In this document: positions 6,597 through 6,683 of the stretch, in pieces
How positions within the stretch are numbered: the first letter of the stretch is position 1
Layout: each line of letters starts with the position of its first letter
From: Rikenellaceae bacterium
Lineage (GTDB): Bacteria; Bacteroidota; Bacteroidia; Bacteroidales; UBA932
Assembly: GCA_900771005.1 (NCBI GenBank)
Contig: CAAGMI010000289.1
Span: forward strand, 1-6,683
DNA: 6,683 nt
Direction: 5' to 3'
Program-made: the position numbers and the translations under genes
The notes under the pieces: model-generated
The model's input: the letters and a program-made list of their open reading frames with translations, nothing else
What the model was told of the DNA's origin: nothing
Databases searched by the model: none

Positions 6597-6662
6597 ATGG
6601 CAAGTACGGCATGGATGAAGGCCATTGACCTCATTCTGAAGCAGTTTGGACGCAAACAGTAA
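6597..6662 (+). CDS. Small 21-residue ORF, unrecognised
   Basis: ATG at 6597 to TAA at 6660-6662 encodes 21 residues, beginning MASTAWMKAI and ending QFGRKQ. AAAGGGA at 6582-6588 lies 8 nt before the ATG, and an extended -10 promoter lies just upstream. The middle (WMKAIDLILKQF) could form a short amphipathic helix, and the end is basic. The reading frame stays open upstream to a GTG at 6429, but that longer version runs through the GC-rich spacer and across the promoter, so the short version is preferred. It stops 11 nt before the next likely start, so the two are probably co-transcribed. It could be a genuine microprotein or a translated leader for the next gene. No homologue is recognised. 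Confidence 0.45.
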   Translation: MASTAWMKAIDLILKQFGRKQ

Positions 6663-6673
6663 GGATAATGATA

Positions 6674-6683
6674 ATGAACGAAC
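6674..6683 (+). CDS. Start of next gene (partial, cut by window edge)
   Basis: AAGGA at 6661-6665 overlaps the stop codon of the small ORF and sits 8 nt before ATG at 6674, which reads M-N-E and then leaves the window. An in-frame ATG at 6668 (M-I-M-N-E) is also possible but is only 2 nt from the ribosome-binding site, so 6674 is favoured. The product cannot be identified. Confidence 0.4.

Noticed and set aside
6316..6612. Minus-strand open frame of 98 codons (and an overlapping one of 140) in the GC-rich spacer
   Set aside because: GC-rich DNA gives open frames by chance. The frame covers the likely terminator and the promoter of the small ORF, and its Arg-rich product has no recognisable domain. 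It is kept only as a possible dispersed repeat.

Overview
The window is dominated by one very large plus-strand gene (269-6340, 2023 residues). It encodes an exported BspA-like leucine-rich-repeat (LRR_5 / TpLRR type) protein. Short flanking pieces surround it: the last 18 codons of an upstream gene, two structured intergenic stretches, a 21-codon small ORF, and the first codons of the next gene. I see no rRNA, tRNA, CRISPR array or transposase gene.

Organism: BspA-like proteins with an embedded InlB-type (Listeria-Bacteroides, Flg_new) repeat are common in anaerobic host-associated bacteria. The lipid-free signal peptide, mixed base composition and C-terminal tail ending FYSIDVSK suggest to me a gut or rumen member of the Verrucomicrobiota/Kiritimatiellae or Lentisphaerae. 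This is inference from family resemblance. The window contains no phylogenetic marker.

Layout: 1-57 is the 3' end of an unrecognised gene. Bases 58-268 are intergenic and hold a striking 106-nt imperfect palindrome (103-208) whose right end reads GTTAGAC, as in an integron attC site, followed by a weak promoter candidate. The giant gene runs as: signal peptide; two short LRR blocks with linkers; a longer LRR block; an InlB-like repeat; a very long LRR block whose centre consists of recent tandem duplications; a further LRR block; and a non-LRR C-terminal domain with more GC-rich coding. I count about 59 LRR units by eye. After the stop codon comes a 13-bp hairpin (likely terminator). A GC-rich, hairpin-rich spacer without a convincing gene follows. 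Next is an extended -10 promoter, a 21-residue ORF with a ribosome-binding site, and the start of another gene 11 nt further on.

The large gene appears to be a stand-alone unit: a hairpin lies on either side, and the next unit has its own promoter. The most worthwhile leads are the attC-like palindrome, the internal duplication structure of the LRR array, a Trp-marked shortened repeat class, and the small ORF with its own promoter.
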